The notes beneath the pieces are model-generated. The model had not been told where the DNA came from and searched no databases. It saw only the letters and a program-made list of their open reading frames with translations. A program made the translations under genes and the position numbers. From assembly GCA_003599455.1 (NCBI GenBank), contig QZKF01000042.1, forward strand, positions 1 through 64,000: a DNA stretch of 64,000 nt. Direction: 5' to 3'. Below, piece by piece: positions 1-9,356 of this stretch. The DNA is from Comamonadaceae bacterium. Lineage in GTDB: Bacteria; Pseudomonadota; Gammaproteobacteria; Burkholderiales; Burkholderiaceae_C. Every line of letters begins with the position of its first letter. The stretch's first letter is position 1.

Positions 1-1
1 A

Positions 2-1486
2 CCCCGGCTGCAGCTCGATCCGGTGGACCTGGACCCCGGCGTCGAGCGCGACCCGGTGCTCAAGCTGTCCCCTTTGCTCCTGGGCGAGCCCGGCACGTCA
101 GAAGAGGCACGGGCCGCCGCGGGCCTGTTGTGGAAGGCGATCAACGCATCACCCGAAGACATCCTGAGTGAAGCCCGGAAACTGGCCGCACTGGAAGCCG
201 AGGCCGCGCAGCTGCGCGATGCGAAAGCCGAGAACCAGAACAGCATCGGCGAGCTGAACGCCCGGCTGGAACAGGCGATGGATCAGCGCTACCGCAACTG
301 GCTGGTTTACCTGCTGGGGGCCTTGCTGCTGCTCGCGCTGCTGGCCTTGCTGCTGGTGTCGCGCCGCCGCCCGGCCACGCGGGGGTCGGAGGCGTCGCGT
401 GCCTGGTGGTCGTCCGAACCGGCCGACAAGACGGTGCTGGACGAGCCCCGACCAGGTGCCCGGAAGGGCACCTCCGTGGCTGCCGCGCTGGAAGACGACG
501 GCATGGACATCGACCTCAACCTGGACCAGGACTCGTCTCCGGACAGCCTGCGACCCCTGACCGGTGCCGGTGAACGCGACAGCAAGTACCCCGCCGAGGC
601 CGCTTCGTCGCTGCTGGGCCGTGACCGGCGCGATTTCTCCCCGAGCGCCATCGGCGTGTCGCGCTCGGTGGCTGCCGAGGAATTGTTCGACGTGCAGCAG
701 CAGGCCGATTTCTTCGTGTCGCTGGGCGAAGACGAGCAGGCCATCCAGGTGCTGCGCAACCACCTGGCGGAAAGCCATGAACCCAGCCCCCTGGCCTACC
801 TGGACCTGTTCAAGCTGTACCACCGCCTGGGCCGCCGCGACGACTACGACGCGCTGCGCGACGAGTTCAACCACGTCTTCAATGCCGGGGCGCCCCCGTT
901 CAAGCAGTATTCCGATGCAGGGCGCGGACTCGAGGCCTACGAGACGGCTTTCAGTCGCATCCAGTCCCTGTGGCCACAACCGCGGGTGCTGGACCTGATC
1001 GAGGAATCCATCTTCCGGGACGCCAACGACGATCAGGTCGAGGTGTTCGATCTCGAGGCGTACCGCGAGCTGCTGTTGCTGCACGCGATCGCCAAAGAGC
1101 TGATCCAGCGCGACGACTCACCGGTGATGAAGCACAGCGAGTTCCGCCACACGAACATGCAGCCCCTCAAAGCCGAGGGCAAGCTGCTGGCCGCATCGAC
1201 CGCCGCCCGCGCGGCCGAGGCCGGGGCTGGCCGCAACACCGAGCCGATGGGGCTGGACACCTCGTTGCCAGCGTCGTCCCGCCTGGGCCTGGACGTGAAT
1301 CTGGACGACCTGTCGGAGTTCTCCGCGTTCGAGGCCTCTCTGCCCGAGGTGTCCCCGGCGGTCGAGCCCACGGCCCGGCCGGGTGGCGCCGGCGCCGAAC
1401 CAGGGGGCAACCTGATCGATTTTGAAGTGCTGGACTTCATGCCGCCGGAGGACGAGCCGGGCACACCGCCCGGTAGCAAGAGCTGA
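2..1486 (+). CDS. FimV-like type IV pilus/polar membrane protein, 3' part
   Basis: The reading frame is open to the left edge of the window, so this is the C-terminal part of a larger protein; the GTG at 23 is probably internal. Counting from that GTG, residues about 50-88 are a likely coiled coil, 93-112 form one transmembrane helix (VYLLGALLLLALLALLLV), and the rest is an acidic cytoplasmic region. A conserved block at about 220-290 resembles the TPR-like repeats of FimV C-terminal domains (QADFFVSLGEDEQAI, LFKLYHRLGRRDDY). FimV-family proteins carry an N-terminal LysM domain and act in type IV pilus and polar organisation; the LysM part would lie outside the window. The FimV assignment is by architecture and is moderately sure. 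No terminator is obvious before the convergent gene 6 bases downstream. Confidence 0.6.
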   Translation, partial: PRLQLDPVDLDPGVERDPVLKLSPLLLGEPGTSEEARAAAGLLWKAINASPEDILSEARKLAALEAEAAQLRDAKAENQNSIGELNARLEQAMDQRYRNWLVYLLGALLLLALLALLLVSRRRPATRGSEASRAWWSSEPADKTVLDEPRPGARKGTSVAAALEDDGMDIDLNLDQDSSPDSLRPLTGAGERDSKYPAEAASSLLGRDRRDFSPSAIGVSRSVAAEELFDVQQQADFFVSLGEDEQAIQVLRNHLAESHEPSPLAYLDLFKLYHRLGRRDDYDALRDEFNHVFNAGAPPFKQYSDAGRGLEAYETAFSRIQSLWPQPRVLDLIEESIFRDANDDQVEVFDLEAYRELLLLHAIAKELIQRDDSPVMKHSEFRHTNMQPLKAEGKLLAASTAARAAEAGAGRNTEPMGLDTSLPASSRLGLDVNLDDLSEFSAFEASLPEVSPAVEPTARPGGAGAEPGGNLIDFEVLDFMPPEDEPGTPPGSKS

Positions 1487-1492
1487 GCGGGC

Positions 1493-2500
1493 TCAGCGCC
1501 GGACCTGCAGGGCCCCCGGGTTGACGATATTGGTCGGCGTGCCCTTGATGAAGCTGACCACGTTGTCGAACGCCGACGAAAAATACATCTCGTAGCTGTC
1601 CTGCTCCACGTAGCCGATGTGCGGGGTGCAGATGCAGTTCTCCAGCCGCAGTAGGGCGTGCCCTTGCAGGATCGGCTCCGACTCGAACACGTCGATCGCA
1701 GCCATGCCGGGGCGCCCGCGGTTCAGCGCGGCAATCAGGGCTTCGGGCTGAATGAGTTCGGCGCGCGAGGTGTTGACCAGCAGTGCCGTGGTCTTCATGC
1801 ACGCCAGATCGTCGGGGGTGACGCAACTGGCGCTGGACTCGCTGAGCCGCAGGTGCAGCGTCAGCACATCGGCCTCTTCAAACAGCGCGGTTTTGCTCGA
1901 CGCCACATCGAAGCCGTCGGCCGCGGCGCGCGCCCGGCTCTCCTCGCTGCCCCAGACGACCACGCGCATGCCGAACGCGCGTCCATAACCGGCCACCATC
2001 TGTCCGATGCGGCCATAGCTCCACACACCCAGGGTCTTGCCGCGCAGCACCATGCCCACGCCGAAGTTGGCGGGCATGGCGGCGGCCTTCAAACCGGCTT
2101 GTTGCCAGGCGCCGTGCTTGAGGTTGGCGACGTACTGTGGGATTCGGCGCATCGCCGCCAGGATCAGGCCCCAGGTGAGTTCGGCCGTGGCAACCGGTGA
2201 GCCCACGCCTTCGGCCACGGCGATGCCGCGCTCGGTACATGCGTTGACGTCAAGGTGGCTGCCCACGCGGCCTGTCTGGGCAATGAGTTTGAGCCTGGGC
2301 AGTTTCTCGATCAGCTGGCGCGTGATCACGGTGCGCTCCCGTATCAGCACCAGCACATCGGCGTCGCGCAACCGGATCGACAACTGGCCCACGCCCTTGA
2401 CGGTGTTGGTGAAGACCTTGGCCGGGTAAGGCTCCAGTTTTTCGGCACAACGCAGCTTGCGCACAGCGTCCTGATAGTCATCAAGGATCACGATATTCAT
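1493..2500 (-). CDS. D-2-hydroxyacid dehydrogenase family protein
   Basis: A 335-residue NAD(P)-dependent D-isomer-specific 2-hydroxyacid dehydrogenase of the phosphoglycerate dehydrogenase-like type. It should interconvert a 2-keto acid and a D-2-hydroxy acid in the cytoplasm; the substrate cannot be read from sequence. The catalytic triad is visible as Arg in NTSRAELI, Glu in DVFESEPI and His in CTPHIGY. The dinucleotide-binding loop reads SYGRIG where GxGxxG is usual, so the first glycine is Ser. I start at the ATG at 2500 (MNIVILDDYQ), as is usual in this family. The ATG at 2509 has a better-spaced GAAGG upstream and would add three residues. The gene runs convergently into the FimV-like gene and has no functional partner next to it. 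Confidence 0.85.
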   Translation of the reverse strand: MNIVILDDYQDAVRKLRCAEKLEPYPAKVFTNTVKGVGQLSIRLRDADVLVLIRERTVITRQLIEKLPRLKLIAQTGRVGSHLDVNACTERGIAVAEGVGSPVATAELTWGLILAAMRRIPQYVANLKHGAWQQAGLKAAAMPANFGVGMVLRGKTLGVWSYGRIGQMVAGYGRAFGMRVVVWGSEESRARAAADGFDVASSKTALFEEADVLTLHLRLSESSASCVTPDDLACMKTTALLVNTSRAELIQPEALIAALNRGRPGMAAIDVFESEPILQGHALLRLENCICTPHIGYVEQDSYEMYFSSAFDNVVSFIKGTPTNIVNPGALQVRR

Positions 2501-2571
2501 GGACCCCATTGTGCCTTCAGCTCCACCGCACACCTGTCATCCGCCGACGCGGGAGTGGGGCAGCGCCGCGC

Positions 2572-2937
2572 TCAGGCCGCGCGCGTGGCGAGCAGGCGTT
2601 CCTGGTCGGCCAGGCGGTCGAGTTCGGCGCACACGTCGTTGATGCGGCCCGAAATCACCAGCCGCACACCGGGGCGGTGTGCGGGCACCGGCTCGACTTG
2701 CCGCAGCACGCGCACACGGCACGGTGTCGTGGACGTCGACGGCACGGTGCGCAACGCAGAGGCGGCACCTGTCGGCGCGCCGCGTCCGAGCCATCCAGCG
2801 CGCGCAAAGCGCTGCACGGCCCGCGTGACCAGGGGCTCGTTGGCGGCCGGCGCCTTGCGGATGGCGGGGGACGGCAGCCAGCAGTCGATCAACTGCAGGG
2901 GTGCACGCCAGGTGTTGGTGTTGAAAAGTTTTCCCAT
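2572..2937 (-). CDS. Uncharacterised 121-residue protein downstream of lexA
   Basis: I do not recognise this protein. It starts MGKLFNTNTWRAPLQLID, has a basic middle rich in Arg, Ala and Pro, and ends with a charged helix-like segment (ISGRINDVCAELDRLADQE). No signal peptide or transmembrane segment is seen. The ATG at 2937 is chosen because GGAG lies about eight bases upstream; ATGs further upstream lack a ribosome binding site. It lies 136 bases downstream of lexA on the same strand and could be read through from the SOS-regulated lexA promoter, but no LexA box of its own is visible. Codon usage looks like the host's. Function unknown. Confidence 0.6.
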   Translation of the reverse strand: MGKLFNTNTWRAPLQLIDCWLPSPAIRKAPAANEPLVTRAVQRFARAGWLGRGAPTGAASALRTVPSTSTTPCRVRVLRQVEPVPAHRPGVRLVISGRINDVCAELDRLADQERLLATRAA

Positions 2938-3073
2938 GCGAAACTCCATTGGTGGGGTTGAACACAGGCAGGATTGCAAACAAGCGCCTTCGCAGGGATG
3001 TGTCCGAGCTGCGGCAGCATGCCCGCTGGACCAAACGCCCGCCACCTGCTGAGGCGACACCGACCGGAACCGG

Positions 3074-3760
3074 TCAGAGCTGGAAACTGTTGCGGATCAG
3101 GCCCACGGCCAGGCCTTCAATTTCAAAGGGTTCGCCCGGCTCGACGACGATGGTCTTGTAGTCGGGGTTTTCCGCGTGCAGCTCGATCAGGTGCTGGCGC
3201 CGCATGAAGCGCTTGACGGTGACGTCATCGCCCAGGCGGGCCACCACGATCTGGCCGTTCTTGGCTTCCTTGGTGGCTTGCACCGCGAGCAGGTCGCCGT
3301 CCAGGATGCCGATGTCGCGCATGGACATGCCGCGCACCTTGAGCAGGTAGTCGGGCGTGCGCTGAAACAGGCTGCGCTCGACCTGGTAGGTCTGGTCCAC
3401 ATGCTCCTGCGCCAGGATGGGCGAGCCGGCCGCCACGCGGCCGATCAGGGGCAGCATCAGCTGGGACAGGCTAGGGAGCGGCAGTGTAAGCTGGCGCCCG
3501 CGCGAGTCGTTGATGGACTGCAGGTCTTCGCTGCGCAGCCGGATGCCACGCGAGGTGCCGCTGACCAGCTCGATGACGCCCTTGCGCGCCAGCGCCTGAA
3601 GGTGTTCCTCGGCGGCGTTGGCCGACTTGAAACCGAGTTCGCTGGCGATCTCTGCCCGGGTGGGGGGCGAACCGGTGCGGGCGATGGCGGTCTGGATCAA
3701 TTCCAGGATCTGCTGCTGCCGGGCGGTCAACTTCGGTGCGATGTGGGGCATGTCGAGCAT
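3074..3760 (-). CDS. lexA: LexA repressor, SOS response regulator
   Basis: A 228-residue LexA, slightly longer than the E. coli protein (202). The N-terminal winged helix-turn-helix domain covers about residues 8-70 ([24 protein letters not shown]). The self-cleavage site is Ala111-Gly112 (GRVAAGSPI). The catalytic pair is Ser146 (RGMSMRDIG) and Lys183 (VTVKRF), with the same 37-residue spacing as E. coli Ser119/Lys156. It represses DNA-damage genes until RecA filaments trigger cleavage. The start at 3760 has GAGG six bases upstream. Two LexA boxes 82-116 bases upstream imply autoregulation. Confidence 0.97.
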   Translation of the reverse strand: MLDMPHIAPKLTARQQQILELIQTAIARTGSPPTRAEIASELGFKSANAAEEHLQALARKGVIELVSGTSRGIRLRSEDLQSINDSRGRQLTLPLPSLSQLMLPLIGRVAAGSPILAQEHVDQTYQVERSLFQRTPDYLLKVRGMSMRDIGILDGDLLAVQATKEAKNGQIVVARLGDDVTVKRFMRRQHLIELHAENPDYKTIVVEPGEPFEIEGLAVGLIRNSFQL

Positions 3761-3841
3761 GGGGACCTCGTGGATGACGTGGGTGCCAAGGGCGGAACGC
3801 CGTGTGGAGAAGCCGGTGCGGGGCCGCTGTGCGACCGATAC

Positions 3842-3857
3842 CTGTTTTCTTATCCAG
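3842..3857. promoter_or_regulatory. LexA box 1 (lexA/asparaginase divergent region)
   Basis: CTGT-N8-CCAG on the plus strand, CTGG-N8-ACAG on the minus strand. Seven of the eight conserved bases of the CTGT-N8-ACAG LexA operator match. It lies 82 bases upstream of the lexA start and 37 bases upstream of the asparaginase start. Confidence 0.85.
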
Positions 3858-3860
3858 TGG

Positions 3861-3876
3861 CTGTATTTTTAACCAG
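3861..3876. promoter_or_regulatory. LexA box 2 (lexA/asparaginase divergent region)
   Basis: A second CTGT-N8-CCAG site, 19 bases centre to centre from box 1, so the two lie on nearly the same helix face. It ends 17 bases before the GTG of the divergent asparaginase gene and almost touches its ribosome binding site, so bound LexA would be expected to affect that gene too. Paired operators are known upstream of lexA in E. coli. Confidence 0.85.
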
Positions 3877-3893
3877 TTTCGAAGGATTGGCAA

Positions 3894-4874
3894 GTGGTGG
3901 ATGCAAACCAGGCCCGACGGCTTGTGATTCTGGGCACCGGCGGCACCATTGCCGGCCGGGCTGCTCAGGCCAGCGACCACGTCGGCTATGTGGCCGGGCA
4001 GGTCGGGGTGGGTGAACTGGTGCAGGCGGTTCCCGCACTGGCGGGCCTGCCGCTGGACGTGGAGCAGGTGGCCCAGGTCGACAGCAAGGACATGGGGCTG
4101 CCGGTGTGGCAAGCGCTGGCACGGCGGATCGCGGTGCATCTGGAGCGGCCCGAGGTGTCGGCCTTGATCGTGACGCACGGCACCGACACGCTGGAGGAAA
4201 CCGCCTTCGTGCTGCAGCAGCTGTTCGGGCCAGGCAAGCCGGTGGTGCTCACCTGCGCGATGCGGCCCGCCTCGGCGCTCGTGCCCGATGGCCCGCAGAA
4301 CCTGAGCGACGCGGTGGCCGTCGCCCGCCACACGGATGCTTGCGGGGTGGTGGTGGTGTGTGCGGGACAGGTGCATGGTGCGCTGGAGGTGGTCAAGGTG
4401 CACACCTACCAGCTCGATGCCTTCGATTCGGGCGACGCCGGCCCGCTGGCCTGCGTCGAGGATGGCCAGGTGCGCAGCTTCCGGCCCTGGAGCCCGGCAC
4501 CCGCCGGCCCAACGCACGGCACGTCCCTGCTGGCCCGGCTGCTCGCGGCCAGCGCCTTGCCGCGGGTGGAGCTGATTACCAGCCACGCCGATGCCGGTGG
4601 GGGTCTGGTGCGCGCGCTGCTCGCGCAAGGCGCCTCCGACGCCGATCGCGTGGTGCGCGGCATTGTCGTGGCGGGTACCGGCAATGGCACGGTGCACCAG
4701 GCGCTGGCCGAGGCCCTCGACGAAGCCGAGGCGCGTGGCGTGCGGGTGGTGCTGGCCAGCCGCTGCGCGCGTGGCCGGGTGGTGCCGCACCCGGGGTTGC
4801 GCTTTGCCGATTCCGCAGGACTTTCCCCGGTCAAGGCCCGGCTCGCCCTGGCGCTGGAGCTGCTGGCGGCCTGA
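3894..4874 (+). CDS. L-asparaginase
   Basis: A 326-residue asparaginase of the bacterial type I/II (Asn/Gln amidohydrolase) fold, hydrolysing L-asparagine to aspartate and ammonia. Both Thr signatures are present: ILGTGGTIAG at residues 12-21, where Thr18 is the expected nucleophile, and THGTDTLEET at 94-103 with the second catalytic Thr-Asp. No signal peptide is seen, so it is probably cytoplasmic. The GTG at 3894 is supported by GAAGGA seven bases upstream. It opens a three-gene plus-strand unit with only 3 and 11 bases between genes. The promoter region is shared with lexA and contains two LexA boxes, so SOS control is possible. Confidence 0.9.
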   Translation: MVDANQARRLVILGTGGTIAGRAAQASDHVGYVAGQVGVGELVQAVPALAGLPLDVEQVAQVDSKDMGLPVWQALARRIAVHLERPEVSALIVTHGTDTLEETAFVLQQLFGPGKPVVLTCAMRPASALVPDGPQNLSDAVAVARHTDACGVVVVCAGQVHGALEVVKVHTYQLDAFDSGDAGPLACVEDGQVRSFRPWSPAPAGPTHGTSLLARLLAASALPRVELITSHADAGGGLVRALLAQGASDADRVVRGIVVAGTGNGTVHQALAEALDEAEARGVRVVLASRCARGRVVPHPGLRFADSAGLSPVKARLALALELLAA

Positions 4875-4877
4875 CGC

Positions 4878-5297
4878 ATGTTCGCCGCGCTCGGAGCCCA
4901 TCCCTGGGCCTATCCCATGCTGGAGGTGGTGCACCTGCTCGGGGTGGCACTGCTGCTGGGCAATCTGGTGCTGCTCGAGCTGCGTGTGTTCGGCTGGGGC
5001 CAGGCGCTGCCGGTGGAGCCGCTGGCCCGCCTGAGCCTGGGTGTGGTGGCGGTGGGTTTTGGCCTGGCCGCGGCGTCGGGCCTGCTGATGTTCGGCACCC
5101 AGGCCGGGGAACTGCTGGCGAATCGGGTATTCACAGCCAAGATGGCGCTGATCATGCTGGCCGGGTGCAACGCCGGCTGGTTTCACGCCCGCCGTTCGTT
5201 GCAGCTGCAGGACCGCACCGCGCGTGGCCTGATGCTGTTGTCCTCGGCGCTGTGGCTGCTGGTCCTGACCTGCGGCCGTTGGATTGGCTATGTGTGA
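4878..5297 (+). CDS. Small four-helix inner-membrane protein
   Basis: A 139-residue hydrophobic protein with about four transmembrane helices (residues 14-36, 52-72, 84-102 and 115-134). Notable features are His19 inside helix 1 (LEVVHLLGVALLLGN) and an Arg/His-containing loop after helix 3 (WFHARRS). Compact four-helix proteins with a His in the first helix occur among haem- or copper-related membrane families, but I cannot assign one. It starts three bases after the asparaginase stop and ends 11 bases before the next gene, so the three are probably co-transcribed. Function unknown. Confidence 0.75.
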   Translation: MFAALGAHPWAYPMLEVVHLLGVALLLGNLVLLELRVFGWGQALPVEPLARLSLGVVAVGFGLAAASGLLMFGTQAGELLANRVFTAKMALIMLAGCNAGWFHARRSLQLQDRTARGLMLLSSALWLLVLTCGRWIGYV

Positions 5298-5308
5298 AGG
5301 AGATATCC

Positions 5309-5788
5309 ATGCAACGACGTGACGTGATCCAGGCGGGTGCCCTGCTGGGCTTCGGGGGCTGGGGCGGCGCCGCGCTGGCCCACCATGGCTGGAGCAGCTT
5401 CGACCAGGACCGGCCGATTTACCTCGAAGGCCGCGCGGCCAACGTGCAGTGGCGCAATCCGCACGTGGAGTTGGCGCTGGAACTGCCCGATCCCCTGAGA
5501 CTGCCGGCCGACTTGGCCCAGCGGCCCCTGCCGGCGCAGACGGCTGGCGTCGACGGGCCTGCGTTGCTGGCCAGGGCGGTGCTGCCGACCCGGCGCGACC
5601 GCCGCTGGCAGATCGAGCTGGCGCCGCTGTTCCGCCTGGGTCAGTGGCAGATGCCCGAGATCAGGAATGGCGCGGCCTTGTCCATGGTGGGCTTCACCTT
5701 CAAGGACGAGAAGGGCGAAGCCATCCTGCGCGCCGAGTATGTGTTCCTTGACGGCAAGGCCTACGGCCTGCGCTCCGGCCCAGCCTGA
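5309..5788 (+). CDS. Secreted HH-motif protein, DUF6152-like
   Basis: A 159-residue exported protein. The N-terminus (MQRRDVIQAGALLGFGGWGG) looks like a Tat-type signal: a twin arginine, a weakly hydrophobic core, then ALA before a mature end starting HHGWSSFD. The HHxWSxFD start followed by VQWRNPHVEL resembles the uncharacterised DUF6152 family, placed there from memory. The His pair suggests metal binding, which is inference. The ribosome binding site AAGGAGATATCC before the ATG is unusually strong for this region. It is the last gene of the asparaginase/membrane protein unit, so the encoded membrane and exported proteins may work together. Confidence 0.7.
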   Translation: MQRRDVIQAGALLGFGGWGGAALAHHGWSSFDQDRPIYLEGRAANVQWRNPHVELALELPDPLRLPADLAQRPLPAQTAGVDGPALLARAVLPTRRDRRWQIELAPLFRLGQWQMPEIRNGAALSMVGFTFKDEKGEAILRAEYVFLDGKAYGLRSGPA

Positions 5789-5798
5789 GACCCAGCCA

Positions 5799-5825
5799 CA
5801 AAAAAACCCGGCGCGTGGCCGGGTG
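5799..5825 (-). terminator. Rho-independent terminator of adk
   Basis: Read on the minus strand: ACCCGGC, a five-base loop region, GCCGGGT, then seven Ts. It lies about 20 bases beyond the adk stop codon. Confidence 0.85.
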
Positions 5826-5845
5826 TGCTGTCGATGCGCGGCGGC

Positions 5846-7444
<1,599 letters not shown>

Positions 7445-7445
<1 letters not shown>

Positions 7446-7575
7446 GGGGTTGCCTTCGTGCGGTGCATTGCGGCGCGAGCTGGCTTGGGACGGCCCGGCG
7501 ATACGCTCACCGGGGTACCTTTGCCCTGCGGGCTGCGGTGCGAGCTGGCTTGGGAACGGCCCGGCGCTGCGCTCA
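7445..7575. repeat. Imperfect tandem repeat, about 65-base unit, two copies
   Basis: Two diverged copies of a unit containing CGAGCTGGCTTGGGA then CGGCCCGGCG and ending GCTCA. The best-conserved parts are 7469-7509 and 7534-7575. The second copy supplies the stop codon of the Trm112-like gene and the first lies just upstream of kdsB. It resembles a dispersed intergenic repeat rather than coding sequence. Confidence 0.6.
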
Positions 7576-7779
7576 TGCCAACGGTGCCGGGGCCGAGGGG
7601 CGCGCCGCTTCCTCTTCGCTGATGGTCCGGGCCTCGTGTTCGAGCAGGATGGGGATGCCGTCGCGCACGGGGTAGGCCAGGCGCGCGCTGCGCGAGAGCA
7701 GTTCCTGCTTCTCGCGGTCGAAGATCAGGGGGCCCTTGGTGACCGGGCAGACCAGCAGTTCGAGCAGTTTGGTGTCCAT
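7573..7779 (-). CDS. Trm112/UPF0434 (YcaR-like) family protein
   Basis: A 68-residue protein of the YcaR/UPF0434 family, starting [18 protein letters not shown] and containing the typical [16 protein letters not shown]. In eukaryotes and archaea Trm112 activates methyltransferases; in bacteria the role is unclear. The zinc-ribbon cysteines are largely lost: CPVT replaces the usual CPxC and the later Cys is Ser, so zinc is probably not bound. The ATG at 7779 fits the family start. It lies between lpxK and kdsB, a common neighbourhood for this family. Its stop codon falls inside a tandem repeat. Confidence 0.88.
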   Translation of the reverse strand: MDTKLLELLVCPVTKGPLIFDREKQELLSRSARLAYPVRDGIPILLEHEARTISEEEAARPSAPAPLA

Positions 7780-7816
7780 GGCGCGATGATAGTCGGGCGG
7801 CACCCCGCGGCGCGCT

Positions 7817-8896
7817 TCAGCGGTCGGCTTGCAGAGCCGCCAGGCGCGCATCGATGGCGGCGAAAAAGGCCGGGTCGGGTGTCAGTTCCAGCGGCACGGC
7901 CCAGGCTCTCACGGGGGCGTCGGGCGCACCGGGTGGCAGCAGCGCAAAGAGTTTGACCGCGTCCTTTTCGGTGCAGATGACGGGATGGGGGCAGTCCCTC
8001 AGCAGCGCCGCGTAGACGGACGCGTCCGCATGGTCCGGGAGCGCCACCTGCTGCACGAGCGAGAGTCCGCGCTCGTGCAGCATGTCGAAAAACACCTCGG
8101 GCCGCGCAATGCCGGCGGTCGCGACCAGATCCTGGCCCCGCAGTTCCGTCAGCGGGATGCGCTGGCCCTGGGGTCCGGTGGCGTGGGTGGCCAGGCGCCG
8201 CACGGCGTCGAATGTGGGCATGCCGGGCGCCGCCGCGGCGGCGGTCTGTCCGCCCTCGCGGCCCTGGCGCAGCACGATGTCGGGCCGGAACGACATGCCG
8301 GGCGCCGGCGGCCAGGGCTCGCGCAACAGGCCGGCGGGCAGCAGCCAGCCGTTGCCGCTGCCGCGGTCGTCGAACACCACGACGGCGAGCTCGCGCCCCA
8401 GGGCCAGATGTTGCAGGCCGTCGTCGCAGACCAGCACGTTCACCTGCGGATGCGCCGCCCGCAGCGCCCGTGCCGCGTCCACCCGGCGGGAGGCCACGCA
8501 CACCGGCGCGCCGGTGCGGCGGTGGATCAGCAGCGGCTCGTCCCCGGCCTCGGTGGCGGGCGTGTCGGCGCCGACATGGGTCACGCCGGTGCCGCTTCGG
8601 CCATGTCCTCGCGACACGACGCCGGGGCGCCAGCCCCGTGCCTGCAGGTGCGCGACGAGGGCGATGGTGCAGGGCGTCTTGCCCGCGCCGCCGACGACCA
8701 CATTGCCCACCACGATGACGGGCACATCCACCCGGTGCACCTGGAAAATGCCCGCGGCATACAGCCTGCGGCGCAAGGCAATGAGGCTGCGGTAGAGCAG
8801 GGAGACGGGCCAGAGCAGGCAGGCCATCGGGCCCCGGCGCCGGGCGCCCTGCAGCCAGGCCGCCTGCCACCGCGTGGGCCCCGTGCCGTGGCTCAT
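7817..8896 (-). CDS. lpxK: Tetraacyldisaccharide 4'-kinase (lipid A 4'-kinase)
   Basis: A 359-residue inner-membrane-associated kinase that phosphorylates the 4' position of lipid A disaccharide. An N-terminal hydrophobic helix (about residues 25-42) is followed by the P-loop [12 protein letters not shown] (64-75) and the characteristic CDDGLQH (157-163). Later blocks [10 protein letters not shown] and GIARPEVFF also fit LpxK. The start [10 protein letters not shown] at 8896 is chosen because upstream in-frame codons run back towards exbD. The ribosome binding site is weak, as for a gene coupled to exbBD transcription 28 bases upstream. Confidence 0.97.
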   Translation of the reverse strand: MSHGTGPTRWQAAWLQGARRRGPMACLLWPVSLLYRSLIALRRRLYAAGIFQVHRVDVPVIVVGNVVVGGAGKTPCTIALVAHLQARGWRPGVVSRGHGRSGTGVTHVGADTPATEAGDEPLLIHRRTGAPVCVASRRVDAARALRAAHPQVNVLVCDDGLQHLALGRELAVVVFDDRGSGNGWLLPAGLLREPWPPAPGMSFRPDIVLRQGREGGQTAAAAAPGMPTFDAVRRLATHATGPQGQRIPLTELRGQDLVATAGIARPEVFFDMLHERGLSLVQQVALPDHADASVYAALLRDCPHPVICTEKDAVKLFALLPPGAPDAPVRAWAVPLELTPDPAFFAAIDARLAALQADR

Positions 8897-8924
8897 GGCT
8901 GGCTGCGCGCGGTCCGGGACCGCG

Positions 8925-9356
8925 TCAGGGTTTGCCGCGGGCAGTGCCCGTCTGCTGCGTGGCAAACGTGATCTGCACCAGGCCCGCGCGGCGGGCGGCG
9001 TCCATCACGTTGATGACCGACTGGTGCGTGGCGGCGGCGTCCGCGCTGATCACGATCACGGTCTCGCTGTTGCCCTCGGCCGCCAGCGAGAGCACGCGCG
9101 TGAGCGCCTCGACGCCGACACCCTCGAGCACCTGGCGGTTGATCGAGTAGCGGCCGTCGCTGCCCACGGCCACCACCACCTCGCGCGGATTCTGCTTGGG
9201 CGCCTGCGCATCGGCCACCGGCAGGTTCACCTTGAGCTCGGTGAACTTGCTGTAGGTGGTGGTGAGCATCAGGAAGATCAGCACCACCAGCAGGATGTCG
9301 ATGAACGGGATCAGGTTGATCTCGGGTTCATCGCGCTCGCGCGGCCGGAAGTTCAT
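8925..9356 (-). CDS. exbD: ExbD/TolR-family biopolymer transport protein
   Basis: A 143-residue inner-membrane protein with one transmembrane helix (about residues 15-33). It contains the essential Asp20 (INLIPFIDILLVVLIF), the proton-path residue of ExbD/TolR, followed by a periplasmic domain. With the adjacent ExbB-like protein it should form a proton-driven motor. Its start overlaps the exbB stop by four bases. No tonB or tolA is next to it; this exbB-exbD-lpxK order is common in betaproteobacteria, where the partner of the motor is not always clear. ExbD versus TolR is decided by context only. Confidence 0.9.
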   Translation of the reverse strand: MNFRPRERDEPEINLIPFIDILLVVLIFLMLTTTYSKFTELKVNLPVADAQAPKQNPREVVVAVGSDGRYSINRQVLEGVGVEALTRVLSLAAEGNSETVIVISADAAATHQSVINVMDAARRAGLVQITFATQQTGTARGKP

